Source: Gammaproteobacteria bacterium
GTDB lineage: Bacteria; Pseudomonadota; Gammaproteobacteria; Pseudomonadales; Pseudohongiellaceae
Direction: 5' to 3'
Assembly: GCA_018661465.1 (NCBI GenBank)
Contig: JABJIC010000017.1
Span: 1-64,000 of the forward strand
Length of the DNA stretch: 64,000 bases
The stretch's first letter is position 1. Each line of letters starts with the position of its first letter. The notes beneath the pieces are model-generated. The model saw only the letters and a program-made list of their open reading frames with translations. It was not told the origin of the DNA and ran no database searches. The position numbers and the translations under genes are program-made. Below, in pieces: positions 30,486 to 39,023 of the stretch.

Positions 30486-33400
30486 TTACATCGCAGCCAG
30501 TTCAGCGGCCTCATCGATGTCCACGGCAACGATTCTGGAGACCCCAGCCTCGTGCATAGTGACACCCAGCAACTGATTCGCCATTTCCATGGTGATCTTA
30601 TTGTGAGTGATAAAGATGAACTGCACTTCAGACGACATTTCTTTGACCAAATTGGCGTAACGCCCAACGTTAGCGTCATCCAGAGGTGCATCAACCTCAT
30701 CCAGCATACAGAAAGGTGATGGATTTAGCCTGAATATGGAGAAAACCAGGGCAATAGCCGTCATCGCTTTTTCACCACCTGATAGCAGGTGAATTGTGCT
30801 GTTACGCTTTCCGGGAGGTCTGGCCATGATGGCAACACCAGTATCCAGAAGATCTTCACCAGTCATATCCAAATAGGCATGGCCGCCTCCGAATACTTTG
30901 GGGAACAGGTTCTGTAGGCCGGCATTAATCTTGTCGAAGGTGTCTTTGAATCGGCTACGGGTTTCCTTATCAATCTTCCTGATAGCGTTCTGCAGGGTAT
31001 TTAGTGCCCTTTCCAGGTCATCATTTTGCTTATCCAGATAGACTTTGCGCTCTGATTGCTGGGCATATTCATCGATAGCCGCCAGGTTTATCGGCCCAAG
31101 ACGCTGAATTCGATTGCCTAACTTCTCCAGTTCCCGCTCGCAGCTTTCCTCATCGAGGTCCTCTGGAAGTGCCGCCAGAACTGTCTGAAGATCAAATTTG
31201 GCTTCTTCGAGCTGCTCCAGAATACCTTCTCGCTTGACCGAGGCGCCTTCACTCTTCAGGCGATTCTGCATCAGGGTCTCGCGAATCTCATTGGTTTGCT
31301 CTTGTAGCTGATTTCGCTTCTGCTCGAGGCTTCTGATCGTATGCTCGTTGGCATCGACCTTAGCCTTGGCTTCTGCCAATTCTTTATCCACCTCAAGCCG
31401 CTTCTGCAATAGGGCTTCGAGGTCTATGCGCATCTTGCCAATAGGCTCATCCGACTCTTCAATCTGCTTACCCAGTGAGTCCATGCGCTCTCGGCCACGC
31501 TGAACCTGAGATGCCATGCGGTCCATCGCTTCACGGGTGGACTGCAATTGAGACTGTATAGACTGTTGTTTGAGTGCAATGTCGTGAGCTAAGTCTTTGT
31601 CTTTACGGGATTTTTCTCTACATTCCTGTAGTTGAGTTTCACGATCACCACGTTGGGATTCCAGCCGTTCACGGCCACCCACGTCTTTTTCCATGCTATC
31701 CAGAGCCTTCTGCAGGCGCATTCTGGATTCGGCGATGTTCTCTTCTTCTACTGCCAGCTGGCGTTGCAGCTCTTCAAGCTCATGATGAATGCGCTCTCTA
31801 CGCAATTCCCCTTCTTCGATTTTTACCATCTGGGCACTTAACTGCGACTTCAATTCGCCATGAACGCGAGTTTTCTCAGATATAGACACCTGTAGAGCTT
31901 CTCTGGCTGATTCTGAATCCCTTACGGACTGTTTTAGCTCCGCCTGCTTTTCATATAAAACATTAGATTCTTCGTCTAATCGTTTGATTTTTTTGAATAA
32001 ATCCGCAATAAGCCCTCGACGCTCTACCACCGAGTCCTGCTTACTTACCGTGCTGACTTGAACCCAGGATCGGCCAAGCCAAATGCCATCAGGGGTAATA
32101 ATTGATTCCTGAGCGCCAAGCTTGTCCCGAGACGCTAGCGCTTGAGGCAGGTTTTCGGCGACATAGATTCCTTGAAGCAGATCATTCAAGCCCCATTCGC
32201 TGCTTACCTTGCTATTTAGAGTGGTGAGAGATGCCGGATTACTGATGTTTTCGGCAGCTCCTGAAGACACGTCCACCAGCGAAAGCCTACCCTGAGGCAG
32301 ATCTGACAGTAAGTCGCTTACGTTTTGCAGTCCCTCAACGCAGATACTCTGCAGGGAATCACCTAATACGGTCTCGACTGCCAGTTCCCAGCCTGAGTCA
32401 ATTTTCAAACTCTCGGCAAGTCGCAGGTGATTATCCAGCCCTTTGTTCTTAAGCCACTGATTAAGCGCCTCATTATCCTGACCCAGTGCTGCCTGCTGTA
32501 GTGCTTCCAGCGAAGCCTGCTTTCCTTTTGAGGTCTGTAACTCGCTTCGGGTTTTATCCAGATCATCTGAGCACTGGCTGAGGTCAGTTCGGAATTTTTC
32601 GATGTTCTCGCCCTGCTCTCGATTTTGATCCTGCAAGGTGGAGATTTCTTCCTCGAGCAAGCTCACGTCTCCCGATGCAGCGGAGAGGGTTTCATCCTCG
32701 GGCCGATCCTGCAGCGCTTGCCTTTCTTCCTCTAGTTTCTTTTTACGTTCCAGGCCTCGATCAACAACATTTTCCAACTGTTGAATTCGAGACTGTTCAA
32801 CTTCAGCAATTTGACGTGGCTCTTCTGCTCGCTGATTGAATTCATCCCAATCCTGCTGCCATTGCTTCAATGCGTTTTCAGCTTCTTCCAATTGCTTACT
32901 GGATTCAATTTCTACTGCTCTAGCTTCTTCGAGTTGAGGATTGACCGTTAACAACTCTGCATCCAGATGGGTAATCTTTCTTAGATCAACATCTAGCTCT
33001 TCTTTTGTTTGTGACCAAACCTCTTCGGTCTCACTCAAGTCGTGCTTCAATTGATCGATGCGCTCAATATGATGTTCGATTGATTGCTCAATTCTGGCGA
33101 TGTCATTACCCAGGCTGTAAAACCTGGCCTGAACCTCACCAAGAGCATCGGTTAATTCCGCATTGTCTGACAGGTGCTTCTCGACCTTCGCGTCTACTTC
33201 TCGCTGGTCTGCGGTAGTGGCCTCAATATTAATTTCCAGCTTCTTGATAGTTTCCTGATTATTCTTCAGTTGCTCATCAAGGCTTCTCCAGCGAAGCGCA
33301 TTCAGATTGGCTGTGGTATCTCGTTCCTGTTGCTTGAATTCAGCGTATTTTTCTGCCGCCACCGATTGTCTCTGGAGGTGCTGAAGTTGACGTTCCAACT

Positions 33401-33998
33401 CGTCTCTAATATCAGTAAGGCGCTCAAGATTATCTCTGGTGCGCTTGATGCGATTCTCGGTCTCTCTTCTTCTTTCTTTATACTTGGATATACCTGCCGC
33501 TTCTTCGATAAAAACACGCAGCTCTTCCGGCTTGGATTCAATCAAGCGGGAAACCATGCCCTGCTCAATAATCGAATAGCTTCGAGCACCGAGGCCTGTT
33601 CCCAGGAAAATATTAGTGATGTCTTTACGACGAACTTTTGTGCCATTTAGGCTGTAGTAAGACTGGGCATCGCGGTCGACTTTACGCTTGATAGAGACTT
33701 CGGAAAAATTAGCGTATTCGCCTGTCAGTTTGTGGTCATGATTATCAAACACCAGCTCAACACTGGCCTGACCAACAGGCTTGCGCCCCCCGGAACCATT
33801 GAAGATCACGTCGGTCATGCTCTCGCCACGCAGGTTCTTGGCAGAGCTCTCACCCATCACCCAGCGAACGGCGTCAATCACATTAGACTTGCCGCAGCCG
33901 TTAGGGCCGACAACTGAACAAAGGTTGGAAGGGAAATCGATTGTAGTGGGATCAACGAAGGATTTAAAACCGGCTAATTTTATACACTTCAGGCGCAT
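30486..33998 (-). CDS. smc: Chromosome segregation ATPase SMC
   Basis: This 1170-residue protein has the SMC plan: N-terminal Walker A GPNGCGKSN (31-39), two long coiled coils separated by a hinge (about residues 500-650), and the C-terminal ABC signature LLSGGEKAMTAIAL and Walker B PFCMLDEVDAPLDD. It loads and compacts chromosomes with ScpA and ScpB, which are not in the window. Smc beside zipA-ligA is typical of Pseudomonas-like gammaproteobacteria, which have SMC rather than MukB here. A 224-base gap separates it from zipA. Confidence 0.97.
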   Translation of the reverse strand: MRLKCIKLAGFKSFVDPTTIDFPSNLCSVVGPNGCGKSNVIDAVRWVMGESSAKNLRGESMTDVIFNGSGGRKPVGQASVELVFDNHDHKLTGEYANFSEVSIKRKVDRDAQSYYSLNGTKVRRKDITNIFLGTGLGARSYSIIEQGMVSRLIESKPEELRVFIEEAAGISKYKERRRETENRIKRTRDNLERLTDIRDELERQLQHLQRQSVAAEKYAEFKQQERDTTANLNALRWRSLDEQLKNNQETIKKLEINIEATTADQREVDAKVEKHLSDNAELTDALGEVQARFYSLGNDIARIEQSIEHHIERIDQLKHDLSETEEVWSQTKEELDVDLRKITHLDAELLTVNPQLEEARAVEIESSKQLEEAENALKQWQQDWDEFNQRAEEPRQIAEVEQSRIQQLENVVDRGLERKKKLEEERQALQDRPEDETLSAASGDVSLLEEEISTLQDQNREQGENIEKFRTDLSQCSDDLDKTRSELQTSKGKQASLEALQQAALGQDNEALNQWLKNKGLDNHLRLAESLKIDSGWELAVETVLGDSLQSICVEGLQNVSDLLSDLPQGRLSLVDVSSGAAENISNPASLTTLNSKVSSEWGLNDLLQGIYVAENLPQALASRDKLGAQESIITPDGIWLGRSWVQVSTVSKQDSVVERRGLIADLFKKIKRLDEESNVLYEKQAELKQSVRDSESAREALQVSISEKTRVHGELKSQLSAQMVKIEEGELRRERIHHELEELQRQLAVEEENIAESRMRLQKALDSMEKDVGGRERLESQRGDRETQLQECREKSRKDKDLAHDIALKQQSIQSQLQSTREAMDRMASQVQRGRERMDSLGKQIEESDEPIGKMRIDLEALLQKRLEVDKELAEAKAKVDANEHTIRSLEQKRNQLQEQTNEIRETLMQNRLKSEGASVKREGILEQLEEAKFDLQTVLAALPEDLDEESCERELEKLGNRIQRLGPINLAAIDEYAQQSERKVYLDKQNDDLERALNTLQNAIRKIDKETRSRFKDTFDKINAGLQNLFPKVFGGGHAYLDMTGEDLLDTGVAIMARPPGKRNSTIHLLSGGEKAMTAIALVFSIFRLNPSPFCMLDEVDAPLDDANVGRYANLVKEMSSEVQFIFITHNKITMEMANQLLGVTMHEAGVSRIVAVDIDEAAELAAM

Positions 33999-34252
33999 AG
34001 GATTATGAAAGACTACCTTTTTGTTATGTTCTGTAAAACTTCAGAAACGTTTGCCGGATGCATCTGGACACATCTGAAACAACGAAACCCGTTGGAGAAT
34101 AGGTATCGTTTTATCGGTCCAATCCCTGTTCGATTATTCATGGAATTCTAGCCGATTTAACTAGGCAATAACACCAGAAATTTCCTGTAAACCAATAGAC
34201 CTCCAACGCGTTTTGTATATTAGGGAAAACGACTTACCGAAGGAGAAATATA

Positions 34253-34627
34253 ATGTCCAAAGTCAATTTCAGTTTACTGCTCTTATTAAATTTGGCAGCC
34301 TGTTCCAGCGCCGAAACCCTCACAGGAAATAACCCCATTATTGATACTCAAGGAGTAAGTATCAGTCAGTACAATGCCGACCTTTCTGAGTGTCAGGCCT
34401 ATGCCGATGAAGTGCAAATTGCGGCCAAGGCAACTTCCGGTGCTGTCTCCGGAGCGGTGGTCGGCGGCGTCTTTGGCGCCGTAATCGGAAACAGCGATAC
34501 CGCGAAACGAGGAGCTGGTGTCGGAGCCGTTGGTGGCACTGCCCGCGGCGTCAGCGAAGGACTGAGAGAAAGGCAAAGAGTGATAAAACGCTGCCTGATC
34601 GGTCGCGGATACCGAGTGCTGAATTAA
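34253..34627 (+). CDS. Small glycine-zipper lipoprotein
   Basis: The 124-residue protein begins with a short lipoprotein signal (LLLLLNLAACSS, lipid cysteine 17). The middle has a glycine-zipper helix pair: GAVSGAVVGGVFGAVIGNS then GAGVGAVGGTARG, commonly found in outer-membrane-associated small lipoproteins. A C-terminal cysteine in RVIKRCLIGRGYRVL may pair with C47 (SECQAYADE). A GAAGGAGAAATA ribosome-binding site precedes the ATG. Function is unknown. Confidence 0.82.
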   Translation: MSKVNFSLLLLLNLAACSSAETLTGNNPIIDTQGVSISQYNADLSECQAYADEVQIAAKATSGAVSGAVVGGVFGAVIGNSDTAKRGAGVGAVGGTARGVSEGLRERQRVIKRCLIGRGYRVLN

Positions 34628-34909
34628 CAGCATCGAAAATAATCGAGCGATGGAAAAGCTTCTGTAATCTAGAAGAACATGGAAGGTGATTGAGAGGTAA
34701 CTAGAAAGTAATGGATAAGTAAGTGGGAGGTAAATGGCCTGTAAACTGGCAGCAGTCTGTATCTAATCTATAGTAATAGTCAGCAAGGATTGCAGATAAA
34801 AGTACATGGATGTACTTACCTCTTTTCTACTAGACGCTATCTGATGAATTTCAGAAGACCACTCAGCACAAACACACCAAGTCATAGAAACTTGGCTGCG
34901 AGGCATAGC

Positions 34910-35149
34910 ATGTTTACTCTGGACCTGCCCCAAGAAATCGAAAAACGATTGCTCATTTTATCCATGCATACGGGTCGCACAATTCAATTCTGTGCTCGAG
35001 AGGCAATTCTTGATTACATTGATGAAGTTGAAGAGCGATATTTAGCTATCGACCGAGCCGAGTCCCGATCGCAAGCTTATGCACAGGCTCACGCGAAGGA
35101 GAGCAGCTGCGAAGAGTATTCAAGCTGCGCGGATGATTCCGGCGCCTAA
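34910..35149 (+). CDS. Ribbon-helix-helix antitoxin-like protein (RelB family), no partner toxin
   Basis: From this ATG (preceded by GCGAGG) the 79-residue product has a ribbon-helix-helix fold: the strand MFTLDLPQEIEKRL, then a helix ILSMHTGRTIQFCAREAI and LDYIDEVEERYLAIDR, as in RelB-type antitoxins. The tail is polar and ends SSCADDSGA. An upstream in-frame ATG at 34790 would add 40 residues without similarity, so I prefer 34910. No RelE-like gene follows before the convergent cytochrome gene; it may be an orphan regulator. Confidence 0.65.
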   Translation: MFTLDLPQEIEKRLLILSMHTGRTIQFCAREAILDYIDEVEERYLAIDRAESRSQAYAQAHAKESSCEEYSSCADDSGA

Positions 35150-35183
35150 ATACCCTAGGGAAATCTCTCGAAAACGCAGCTGT

Positions 35184-35750
35184 TTAGTAAGGGTATCCCT
35201 GCAATCTAGGCTGACCAGGAAACCAATCTGGCACCTGTGCCCAGTTATCACGATTTGGCATCTGAATGGCCGGTAGAGTCTTCTCGTCCAGCACCATCAA
35301 GTCATCATCGATAACATCATTGAGGAAGAATAAATAAGCCGTTATTGAGTACACCTCATCGGGAGTAAGAGTACCTTCCGCTCCCAGAGGCATGCCGCGA
35401 TTGATGAAATCCCAAACAGAAGTGGCATAGGGTGAGCGAATTGGAAGAATACGGCCGTATTGCCATGGGTCTTCAAGCACGCCTACATCCCTCTTAACCA
35501 GCCGAGGAGCAAGACCACCTGCGCCTGTTGTTCCATGGCAGCCGGCACAGCCTTTTTCAAGATAGAGTTCAGACCCCTCATCCGCAGTTCCACTGCCCAC
35601 GGGCAATTCTTCGCCAGTTGGACTAATTGCAATATCCCAGGCCAGAATTTCCGCATCAGTGGGTGTTCGTCCGACACCATAGGTAGGCGACTGTGCATCA
35701 GCTGCCGCCCCGAAAAGCAAAATCAGGGGTAGAAGTTTAAGCAATCGCAT
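35184..35750 (-). CDS. Monohaem c-type cytochrome, SoxD-like
   Basis: Starting at MRLLKLLPLILLFGAAADAQ (signal peptide), the 188-residue protein has one haem site CAGCH (68-72) and a likely Met ligand at M120 in INRGMPLG. The segment before the haem (YGVGRTPTDAEILAWDIAISPTG) resembles SoxD, the electron-accepting partner of SoxC. Classical SoxD has two haems and is about twice as long, so this is a one-domain version. The ATG lies inside the end of soxC, overlapping by 14 bases, so the two are coupled. Confidence 0.8.
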   Translation of the reverse strand: MRLLKLLPLILLFGAAADAQSPTYGVGRTPTDAEILAWDIAISPTGEELPVGSGTADEGSELYLEKGCAGCHGTTGAGGLAPRLVKRDVGVLEDPWQYGRILPIRSPYATSVWDFINRGMPLGAEGTLTPDEVYSITAYLFFLNDVIDDDLMVLDEKTLPAIQMPNRDNWAQVPDWFPGQPRLQGYPY

Positions 35751-36981
35751 TGTGAATACTCCCGTCGCCATCAACACGCCAAGGCTGGATCGAATTGTCC
35801 TGACCTCTCACGCGAGGCGCTTGATCCGGTGGTTGATTCCAAAATTCCGCAGCTTGAGCACGGGAGGGTTGAACCTGCCCTATTTCATCGATGCAACGTG
35901 ACTGCAGCTCACAAGGTGATCCATCCCAATTCCATTCGAAGGTGAATCGGGTGTGAGCCATTTTATGAGCAGGACCACGAATATCAGCATCGAACCAGGT
36001 GCGGCCACCGTCGGTTGTAACTTCAACTCTGGCTACTGAGCCACCGCCGGACCATGCCAGACCACTGACTTCATAGAAGCCTGCTCCAGGTAACTGCTGT
36101 CCGCCAGACGGATGAGTGATTACTGATTTAGGTCCAATCTGATAACCCAATGCGGCGGTTGCCGGGTCCTGGGTCAAATGACCAAAATCGTTATAAGTCA
36201 TGTAGTACTGATCCACGACCTTGATTCGACGCAGCCATTTCACGTTAAAAATTCCTTCAAAGCCAGGAGCCATAAGGCGTAATGGGAAACCCTGCTGAGG
36301 ACGAACCGGTTCGCCATTCATGCCGTAACAGATCAGGCAATCATCCATAGCCTTTGTCATAGGAATACTTGATGCCCCCTTAACCTCTTCTACGCCTTCC
36401 GCAACAATCCAGTCAGCACCCGCTTGTACGCCAGCTTCTTTGAGCAGCGTGGATAACAATACCCCAGTCCATTCGGCACAACTGGTCATGCCATGGGTTT
36501 CCTGAATAGTGGTGTGTCGACGATTTGAGCGATTGCCCGCGCACTCTATAAAGTGAAGGCGGGTAACTGAAGGCATACGTTTCAAATCATCCATGGTAAA
36601 CACCAGCGGATTGTCCACCATGCCGTGGATCATCAGGCGATGCTTTTCAGGATCGATATCAGGTATGAATGAGCCACGTGTGGTGCCCATGTAATGTAAA
36701 GAAGAAGGAGTTATTACGCCGACTGAGTCTTGAAGTGGCGTAGCAATGTGAAAATCTAGTCCAAAAGCATCCGGTGACGCCCTGCCCCCGTGGGGTATAC
36801 GCACCGAATCGACGAAGCGGGAACGCTTGCCGTAGCCCACTATTTCATCGGTTCCGCGCTGAAAGGATTCAGGCCCCTCTAATTGGGCGTTTGCGGTCTT
36901 TGTAGTGCCTAGCGCAACGCCGCCAGCCAATGCCGCTCCGCGCTTCAAGAATTCTCTTCGATCGGATTTCTTCGAATCCAT
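35737..36981 (-). CDS. soxC: Tat-exported sulfite dehydrogenase molybdopterin subunit, SoxC-like
   Basis: The ATG at 36981 has a GAGGGGATAACC site before it and gives a twin-arginine signal (SDRREFLKRGAALAGG); earlier in-frame starts are unlikely. The oxidoreductase molybdopterin domain has the Mo-binding cysteine C147 in LHFIECAGNRSNRR, then RPQQGFPLRLMAPG and WLRRIKV. The Mo-co dimerisation domain follows (VARVEVTTDGGRTW). SoxC-type enzymes oxidise sulfur or sulfite in the periplasm and pass electrons to a c cytochrome, here the next gene. The precise substrate is inferred from the family. No soxXYZAB genes are present. Confidence 0.87.
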   Translation of the reverse strand: MDSKKSDRREFLKRGAALAGGVALGTTKTANAQLEGPESFQRGTDEIVGYGKRSRFVDSVRIPHGGRASPDAFGLDFHIATPLQDSVGVITPSSLHYMGTTRGSFIPDIDPEKHRLMIHGMVDNPLVFTMDDLKRMPSVTRLHFIECAGNRSNRRHTTIQETHGMTSCAEWTGVLLSTLLKEAGVQAGADWIVAEGVEEVKGASSIPMTKAMDDCLICYGMNGEPVRPQQGFPLRLMAPGFEGIFNVKWLRRIKVVDQYYMTYNDFGHLTQDPATAALGYQIGPKSVITHPSGGQQLPGAGFYEVSGLAWSGGGSVARVEVTTDGGRTWFDADIRGPAHKMAHTRFTFEWNWDGSPCELQSRCIDEIGQVQPSRAQAAEFWNQPPDQAPRVRGQDNSIQPWRVDGDGSIHNAIA

Positions 36982-37081
36982 GGTTATCCCCTCATCAATG
37001 AAATTAACCGGAACACTTAACTCGGTGACGAAAAAGTATACGCTGAGAAATTTCAAAGCTAAAGACATTTAGCCCTACACG

Positions 37082-37121
37082 CAACAACGCCCCTGACCAC
37101 TACTGGCCAAGGGCGTTGTTG
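37082..37121. repeat. Perfect 11-bp inverted repeat between the cytochrome and soxC genes
   Basis: CAACAACGCCC (37082-37092) and GGGCGTTGTTG (37111-37121) pair without mismatch around an 18-base loop. It lies between the 37169 gene end and the soxC start, on the minus strand. A T-rich stretch follows it only on the plus strand, so it is not a clean terminator for the genes here; it could slow or stabilise the transcript. Confidence 0.6.
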
Positions 37122-37168
37122 TTTGTATTACCTGGTTATGCCGATGGCTTAACCTTGATTAGCAGTAT

Positions 37169-38485
37169 TTAGCGTCCAGCAACGTTTCTATCTTCGCTTT
37201 CCTTTCGCTCTGCCAGCATTTCCTCGAAACCTTCATCGTCTAAATGGGTAACGGCGATCCAGGCATGAGACATCTCATCGGTAGTTCTCTGACCAGCGCC
37301 GACCCACTGATCCGGATCCGGATTGCGAGGATTATTCGCTGTGTTATCAAACCACGAGGTAAGAATGATTGTCGCTCCAGCAGGAACCAGCGGCTGAAAA
37401 CCATCTTCATAAGTATGACTGTGATTCCAGCCTGCATTCCAGTTCGAAGCCTGGCTTAGCACTTCTTTTCGGCCAGTGGCAGGATCAAAAACTTCCATAG
37501 TCATAGCTACACCGCGCAGGTGCAAGTGGGGCTGCCAGCTATCAATTCGCACTGGATGATCGAAAGAATGAAAACCCTGTGTCATCAATGTGCCGTGGGG
37601 CTCAATGAGGTAGTCACCGCCACCGCTCAAGTTATAGGCACGCAGATCTTGAGGGAAGGTATCCTCTTCATTGAAGTCATCTTCTTCATCGTAGTACCAA
37701 ATACCAACAGTAACCTGATCGTCAGGAACAGCGTTACCGTCAGGGTAGTAGTGAATGCTCCAGCCTACTTTAGAACCGGCAGGAACCTTACGACAAGCGC
37801 CTTCGGGAACCTTCTCACCGAGCTTGCCGAATGCAAATTCGGACAGACGATCTCCATTGACCCACTCGCCATCTTCATCTTTAACTACGAAGTGAGAGTT
37901 GGCATGGTGTGTAGATCCATGGGCGGCTGCAGAAGGCATAGTTTCCACCGCTTTGATGCAACGGCTCTCAGTAAGACCCGCATCTACTTCGGGTTCCCAC
38001 CACATATCCTGGCCATTCGCTGGAACGTCCCAAGGAGAGGACTTGATAGTGTGGTCTGGCAGGCCTAATTCGTCTGCCAGGCGCCACTCACCAATTACTG
38101 GAAATTCCGCTTCCTGAGGAAGATTTTCCAGATTTCCCATAGGGGAGCCTGCATCTACCCAGGCTACAATCGTGTTAATGTCTTCATCAGACATACGCCA
38201 ATCATTTTTCAGCTCTTGAACACCGATATCGTTGTCATACTGGTAAGGAGGCATTTCACGCTCCAGAACCTTCAGCCTGATAAGTGGTGCCCAGGGACGA
38301 ACTTCTTCGTAGTTGGTGAAAGACATTGGCCCGACCTGTCCTGGTTGATGACAGATTTGGCAGTTGTCCTGGATGATCCTTGAGACTTCATTTGCGTAGG
38401 TAGGATGATCAACGCTTTGAGCTGCAGCCAGGGTTGGTACCATAGCTATTGCAGAGAGAAGGCCTATCAATTTTGATTTTTTCAT
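37169..38485 (-). CDS. Exported cytochrome c / copper type II monooxygenase-like fusion
   Basis: The chosen ATG (38485) follows CAGGGGC and starts a signal peptide (to about AAAQS). A c-type haem site CQICH lies at 42-46, then the conserved GPMSFTNYEEVRPWA and REMPPY segment. The C-terminal 290 residues resemble the two-domain fold of peptidylglycine/dopamine monooxygenases, with candidate copper ligands in HGSTHHANSHF, GWSIHYYPDG and WQPHLHLRG. Similar large exported proteins occur in many environmental bacteria with no established substrate. Enzyme activity is inferred. It lies upstream of soxC on the same strand, 188 bases away. Confidence 0.72.
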   Translation of the reverse strand: MKKSKLIGLLSAIAMVPTLAAAQSVDHPTYANEVSRIIQDNCQICHQPGQVGPMSFTNYEEVRPWAPLIRLKVLEREMPPYQYDNDIGVQELKNDWRMSDEDINTIVAWVDAGSPMGNLENLPQEAEFPVIGEWRLADELGLPDHTIKSSPWDVPANGQDMWWEPEVDAGLTESRCIKAVETMPSAAAHGSTHHANSHFVVKDEDGEWVNGDRLSEFAFGKLGEKVPEGACRKVPAGSKVGWSIHYYPDGNAVPDDQVTVGIWYYDEEDDFNEEDTFPQDLRAYNLSGGGDYLIEPHGTLMTQGFHSFDHPVRIDSWQPHLHLRGVAMTMEVFDPATGRKEVLSQASNWNAGWNHSHTYEDGFQPLVPAGATIILTSWFDNTANNPRNPDPDQWVGAGQRTTDEMSHAWIAVTHLDDEGFEEMLAERKESEDRNVAGR

Positions 38486-39023
38486 TTTTGCCCCTGTTTT
38501 AAACAAAGAATATAGCTGCTGTGCCATTCCCGTCTAAAGAGGCTGGTTAGCAGTGCTAAGACTAAATAGAGACCAAGATTAATGACAATTCCAATAGAAC
38601 CCGGAGCTATCTTGGCTATCCATTCCAAAGAGTTCCAATAAAACCCGGAACCATCTTGGCTATCCATTCCATAAAACGCGAATTCAGAATAAACCCTACA
38701 AACTGTAGTGACAAGCGATGTCACAAAATGTGGCAATTCAACCCATAAATTGATTAAAAAACAATCAGAAACTGAACAACTTAAGGAGCAAAGTCAGCGC
38801 CCCCTCGCCCACCTTTTCCTCTTGAGAGAGCTGTTTCCTGCCAGTAAGTTGTCAAATTGTTAGCGTCTCTTGTTATTCCCCTCATGACGAGAACAATATT
38901 TTGAGCCATTTCAGAAGATTACGTTGGTTTTTCCCTCACTTTCCACTCGCCTTTCTATATGAAACTCAGTATCATGCCGCACCGTTTTTGACCTAACTAA
39001 TTAACTAACCCTTGAGCAGCACA
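38486..39023. other. Intergenic region with a 44-bp tandem duplication
   Basis: This 538-base region separates two divergent genes and must hold both promoters. It contains an 88-base tandem repeat (38589-38676). I saw no RNA gene or credible coding frame. A short 84-codon frame on the minus strand runs through the repeat but gives low-complexity duplicated sequence, so it was not called. Confidence 0.5.
38589..38676. repeat. Two tandem copies of a 44-bp unit
   Basis: The unit starting TTCCAATAGAACCCGGAGCT at 38589 is repeated at 38633 as TTCCAATAAAACCCGGAACC and each copy continues with ATCTTGGCTATCCATTCC. Only a few bases differ. It lies about 100 bases upstream of the cytochrome/copper protein start. 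Confidence 0.9.

Noticed and set aside
34286-34633. A 115-codon frame opposite the glycine-zipper lipoprotein
   Set aside because: The plus-strand protein has a lipoprotein signal, a glycine zipper and a good ribosome-binding site; the opposite frame has none.
34640-34800. Repeated GGTAA-like words (GAGGTAACTAG, GGGAGGTAAATGG) considered as a repeat array
   Set aside because: The similarity is too short and irregular to support a repeat.
38589-38676. Two direct copies considered as the start of a CRISPR array
   Set aside because: The copies touch without spacers, differ slightly, there are only two of them, and no cas gene is nearby.
38482-38736. An 84-codon open frame on the minus strand upstream of the cytochrome/copper gene
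   Set aside because: It runs through the 44-bp tandem repeat, overlaps the likely promoter, and its product is repetitive with no recognisable fold.
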